Shown: piece after piece, positions 61,262-64,000 of the stretch
Layout: each line of letters begins with the position of its first letter
Position numbering within the stretch: position 1 is the first letter of the stretch
Assembly (NCBI GenBank): GCA_947500575.1
Contig: CANMSI010000001.1
Span: 372,001-436,000 of the forward strand
From: an uncultured Flavobacteriaceae bacterium
Lineage (GTDB): Bacteria > Bacteroidota > Bacteroidia > Flavobacteriales > Flavobacteriaceae
DNA: 64,000 bases
Direction: 5' to 3'
Translations under genes and position numbers: made by a program
The notes under the pieces: model-generated
The model's input: the letters and a program-made list of their open reading frames with translations, nothing else
Database searches by the model: none
What the model was told of the DNA's origin: nothing

Positions 61262-61995
61262 AAATCACCATCCCTATTTTAATAATAGCACTATTATTTC
61301 TAAGCTGCGAGCAAAAAGCAAAAGAAGGAACCAAACTACCCACTTCTGAACGCCTACTCCCTGTTTTAGAGCCCAATAGGTACAATGTTGCTTTTCTAAT
61401 TATGGATGGCACCTATAATACAGAGTTTACTGCTCCTTTCGATATTTTTCAGCATACCCAATACCGAAAAAATATTAAGGCAATGAATACCTTTACAGTA
61501 GCTAATACGTTAGAACCAATTACCACTTTCGAAGGGGTTCGCTTACTTCCAGACTTTGATTATACCAGCGATAGCATTCCAAGAATTGATATTTTAGTAG
61601 TGCCTAGTGCAGAACATCATTTGGATACTGATTTGGAAGATACGGTGATGCTTAATTTTGTGAAACGAGTAGATAAAAATGCACTCTTTATGACCTCACA
61701 TTGTGATGGGGCTTTTGTATTGGCAAAAGCAGGGCTTCTAAACCAAGTTACCTCTACCACTTTTCCAAGTGATATTGAAAAATACAAAACCACTTTTCCT
61801 GAGTTAAAAGTAAAAGACAGTGTTCTTTTTGTGCATGATGGTAAATATATTACTTCTGCTGGTGGTGCAAAAAGTTTTGAAGCGGCCTTGTATCTATGCG
61901 AATATCTCTATGGGAAAGAAATTGCTGAATCCTTAGCTGGCGGGCTTGTAATAGATTGGGATCTTACCCAAGTACCTAGACTTATTCTTCAATAG
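61258..61995 (+). CDS. DJ-1/PfpI-family lipoprotein
   Basis: A 245-residue lipoprotein (lipobox LFLSC, Cys17) with a DJ-1/PfpI domain at about 40-240. Glu56 and the nucleophile Cys149 in TSHCDGAFVLAKAG lie where the active site is expected, and the FITSAGG-like segment is YITSAGGAKSFEAALYL. Exported DJ-1 proteins are uncommon; a glyoxalase, chaperone or protease role cannot be told. The gene begins at the ATGA overlap with the MFS stop. It ends 14 bases inside the convergent hydrolase gene. Confidence 0.9.
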   Translation: MKITIPILIIALLFLSCEQKAKEGTKLPTSERLLPVLEPNRYNVAFLIMDGTYNTEFTAPFDIFQHTQYRKNIKAMNTFTVANTLEPITTFEGVRLLPDFDYTSDSIPRIDILVVPSAEHHLDTDLEDTVMLNFVKRVDKNALFMTSHCDGAFVLAKAGLLNQVTSTTFPSDIEKYKTTFPELKVKDSVLFVHDGKYITSAGGAKSFEAALYLCEYLYGKEIAESLAGGLVIDWDLTQVPRLILQ

Positions 61996-63400
61996 GCTCG
62001 TAACGTGCCTCTTTTAAATATTTTGCAATTACTTCGTTGTACTCCGGTGTAATGCGCAATAAAGCTGTATTTTCTAAGGCGTACAATGCGGCTTTGTTGG
62101 TATAACCATTCTTTAACAATTCCTCCAAATAAAATAAAGCGGTCCCAAACTCTTCATGTTTGGCACTATTTGAAATAACCTTTAAATAATAAGGGTAATC
62201 CTTGGGGTCTGTTATTGTTTTTAACATCCATAAAAAGAGCAACCCTTCTTCATCTATAATTTTCTCTCCTTCAATAGCCTCTATATTTTCTTCTACAAGG
62301 AGATTTGCTAGATCAAAGAGCCGTGCTCCCATATTTTGTTCTTCTATATTACTGCTCTTTTTAAATTTCTTTATCTCATCCATTTGGTAATTCCACCAGC
62401 CTAGATTATTATAATTATAAGAAACCACATCTTCATATAAAAAGTATATATAATCTTCTTTTAGCAGAGATTCTTTAAACAGTATATTGATCTCGTTACG
62501 CTTTTGAGTTCTAAACGCTTTTTGTTTCTTTAAGAAGCGTTTTTTCTCTTTCAACGAATCTGTATTTAAATGCGTACGGTAGACAGAGAGTATTTGTCCC
62601 AACAAGTGATCTGCTAGAATGTACTTCTCCTTAGCAAGAAGATCTTCCACATCCTGCAAGTTAGTTTCTAAGCTTTTTTGAACTCTACTACTATCTTTTT
62701 CTATATTGCCTTTGGCCATGGCTGCTAGATCTAAAATCTCAAAGGCCTTTTTAATCTCTTCAAGTTTTGGCCATGTATGTCCGCCCTCAAACAAAATTAG
62801 TTGATTTGGAAACTTCATCCGATGCAGTATTTTTTTAAGTTCTAATGCATTGGGGTAATTATAATCCTGTTTTCCCATAATCCCAACATAATGGAAGGCG
62901 TTTTTGGGATTCAATAATTCAATATTTCCAATCGTGGCACCACTAGAAATTATCCCTTCTATTCCTCTAACAAAAGAAGGTAAAATTGATGCAAATTCCC
63001 CACCATCATCAAAACCTGCTCCATAGACCCTATTTTTATGAATAGGTAAAATAGAAAATACAGCATTCAAAGTTCTATTAGCAATGAGTATATTTTTTGA
63101 TAAAGAAATTGTATCACTTATATGATTTGGGGCCGCCATAATGTAACCATACTCCTCCGCCACAGGCTTAAACATTCGAAGTGCTTGCTTGCCTCTACCC
63201 TCCATATCAAAAATAAATAACACTGGCCACTTACCCACAGGTTGAAAGGTAGTTGGAAGGTACACTGCAAAACTCTCTTCGATCGAATCATTTACAGGGA
63301 GTGCTTCGTGTATAATTCCCTTTTTTAATATGATGTCTTGAGCATGTACGTGGAATGTAATGGATAGTCCAAGAGTGAGGAAAAGTAAAAATTGCTTCAT
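61982..63400 (-). CDS. Exported esterase-like protein, nucleophile Ser replaced by Asp
   Basis: A 472-residue exported protein with signal peptide 1-20 (HVHA). The N-terminal half is alpha/beta-hydrolase/PHB-depolymerase-like (KWPVLFIFDMEGRGKQALRM, EEYGYIMAAPNHI). The elbow that should be GxSxG reads GAGFDDGGEF, with Asp131 at the nucleophile place. A His follows in EGGHTWPK. The C-terminal half is helical, TPR-like. It may be a non-catalytic binder or use Asp chemistry. It overlaps the convergent DJ-1 gene by 14 bp. Confidence 0.82.
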   Translation of the reverse strand: MKQFLLFLTLGLSITFHVHAQDIILKKGIIHEALPVNDSIEESFAVYLPTTFQPVGKWPVLFIFDMEGRGKQALRMFKPVAEEYGYIMAAPNHISDTISLSKNILIANRTLNAVFSILPIHKNRVYGAGFDDGGEFASILPSFVRGIEGIISSGATIGNIELLNPKNAFHYVGIMGKQDYNYPNALELKKILHRMKFPNQLILFEGGHTWPKLEEIKKAFEILDLAAMAKGNIEKDSSRVQKSLETNLQDVEDLLAKEKYILADHLLGQILSVYRTHLNTDSLKEKKRFLKKQKAFRTQKRNEINILFKESLLKEDYIYFLYEDVVSYNYNNLGWWNYQMDEIKKFKKSSNIEEQNMGARLFDLANLLVEENIEAIEGEKIIDEEGLLFLWMLKTITDPKDYPYYLKVISNSAKHEEFGTALFYLEELLKNGYTNKAALYALENTALLRITPEYNEVIAKYLKEARYEPIEE

Positions 63401-63500
63401 AGGGAAAGTTGCATCAAAAATCTAGCCAAAAACAACAAATATAAATTTACAAGAAATATTATTCATTCAATACAGGGAAGCGCAAAGCTTATGTTAAAAA

Positions 63501-64000
63501 TTATTCTCCGATGGATCCTAATTCAATACCTTCAGAATAAGCCACTTTTATATTGTGCTTGCTCAGTGCATTTTTAATTACTTTATGCGACTCAAAAGTT
63601 ACTTCCCAATAATCATCTGGTTCCACATAAGGGCGCACCAATAATTCAATACTATGGCTATCAAATGTATGAATCCCTATTTCTGGCACAGGATCTTTTA
63701 AAACTCTTGGTATGGTTAAAAGTGCCTCTTCAATAATTTTTTTTACTCTTGGGAAGCTTTCTTCATAGGGCATGGTCACTGAGAGTTCTAAACGAATCAT
63801 CTTTTTCTCAGAGAAATTGGTTACTACAGAATCTGTAATCTTAGAATTTGGGATAATTAAAATTTTATTCCCCGGGGTTAACACATCTGTACTAAAAATA
63901 CCGATCTCTTCTACTTTACCAAATTTATCATCTAGTTGAATCCAATCACCAATTTTATATGGCTTTAAAGTAAGGATAAGAATTCCAGAAGCAAAATTCC
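63501..64000 (-). CDS. MscS-family channel, truncated by window edge
   Basis: C-terminal part of a mechanosensitive channel whose gene continues past the right edge. In addition to the first visible start (GTG at 63884) the frame stays open to 63998. It reads NFASGILILTLKPYKIGDW then LDDKFGKVEEIGIFSTDVL, which is the MscS beta domain. So the true protein is longer. NKILIIPNSKITDSVVTNFS and the C-terminal alpha/beta domain follow (TFDSHSIELLVRPYVEPDDY). Second MscS in the window after the one at 45930. Confidence 0.9.
   Translation of the reverse strand, partial: NFASGILILTLKPYKIGDWIQLDDKFGKVEEIGIFSTDVLTPGNKILIIPNSKITDSVVTNFSEKKMIRLELSVTMPYEESFPRVKKIIEEALLTIPRVLKDPVPEIGIHTFDSHSIELLVRPYVEPDDYWEVTFESHKVIKNALSKHNIKVAYSEGIELGSIGE

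Noticed and set aside
1-64000. CRISPR arrays, tRNA or rRNA genes, insertion sequences, prophage or defence islands
   Set aside because: No regularly spaced repeats, transposase or integrase frames, or tRNA-like cloverleaf sequences were seen on reading the window; all genes are ordinary chromosomal ones.

Overview
The window comes from the chromosome of a marine-type member of the Bacteroidota, most likely family Flavobacteriaceae. Four things point there: two secreted proteins end in the type B sorting domain of the type IX secretion system; many genes carry the Bacteroidota -7 promoter element TAnnTTTG; lineage-typical genes are present (the DUF3276 PUR-like protein, the long NusB, the nusB-DUF1573-yajC operon, the short two-motif DnaJ); and the DNA is AT-rich with few Shine-Dalgarno sites. 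It is almost entirely ordinary, densely packed chromosome. I see no rRNA or tRNA gene, insertion sequence, prophage or CRISPR array.

Layout. 1-5000: the end of an ABC-2 permease, then two tandem paralogous type IX cargo proteins. 5000-13500: uvrB, a small heat-shock protein, a TerB-like protein, a half-length DUF1456 protein, sucC, a LON-substrate-binding-domain protein, lysA and a periplasmic thioredoxin. 13500-19250: an RluA-type pseudouridine synthase and an accessory patch with two serine beta-lactamase-fold hydrolases, a membrane LytTR regulator and an alpha/beta hydrolase with TPRs. 19380-23250: guaB, then a candidate extracytoplasmic flavin module (four-helix membrane protein, covalently flavinylated FMN-binding protein, outer-membrane porin) behind a 25-bp palindrome. 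23390-32580: HMG-CoA lyase, pyrD, pepT, a YdeI-like protein, the nusB-DUF1573-yajC operon, an ABC exporter and DUF3276. 32660-38400: a large M14 peptidase, a redox group (thioredoxin-like protein, cupin, bacillithiol-transferase-like DinB protein, 1-Cys peroxiredoxin) and cspA. 38480-43820: a subtilase lipoprotein with two upstream palindromes, a cyclophilin-FKBP fusion, an M28 carboxypeptidase-Q-like enzyme and PPK2. 44000-53450: a Cys-repeat secreted protein, a sigma-54-type response regulator lacking a DNA-binding domain, MscS, a NatAB-type ABC pair, grpE-dnaJ, a TIGR01777 epimerase, mnmD and DUF4920. 53550-59100: ilvE, a MazG-like pyrophosphohydrolase, small membrane proteins, crcB, then glnB-amtB-porin (ammonium uptake). 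59180-64000: DUF1684, an MFS exporter translationally coupled to a DJ-1/PfpI lipoprotein, an esterase-like protein without the usual serine, and the C-terminal part of a second MscS channel.

Most interesting signals. (1) The MFS exporter is preceded by a leader with its own promoter, a 23-codon open frame, an intrinsic terminator just before the gene, and an upstream segment able to pair with the terminator's left arm. This is the architecture of an attenuator. (2) The hsp20 and grpE-dnaJ promoters share a 42-bp arrangement (28 of 42 identical) that suggests a common heat-shock control element. (3) The flavin/porin module with its palindromic operator. (4) Paired inverted repeats upstream of glnB-amtB. 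(5) Two palindromes upstream of the subtilase. All regulatory claims are inferences from sequence alone.
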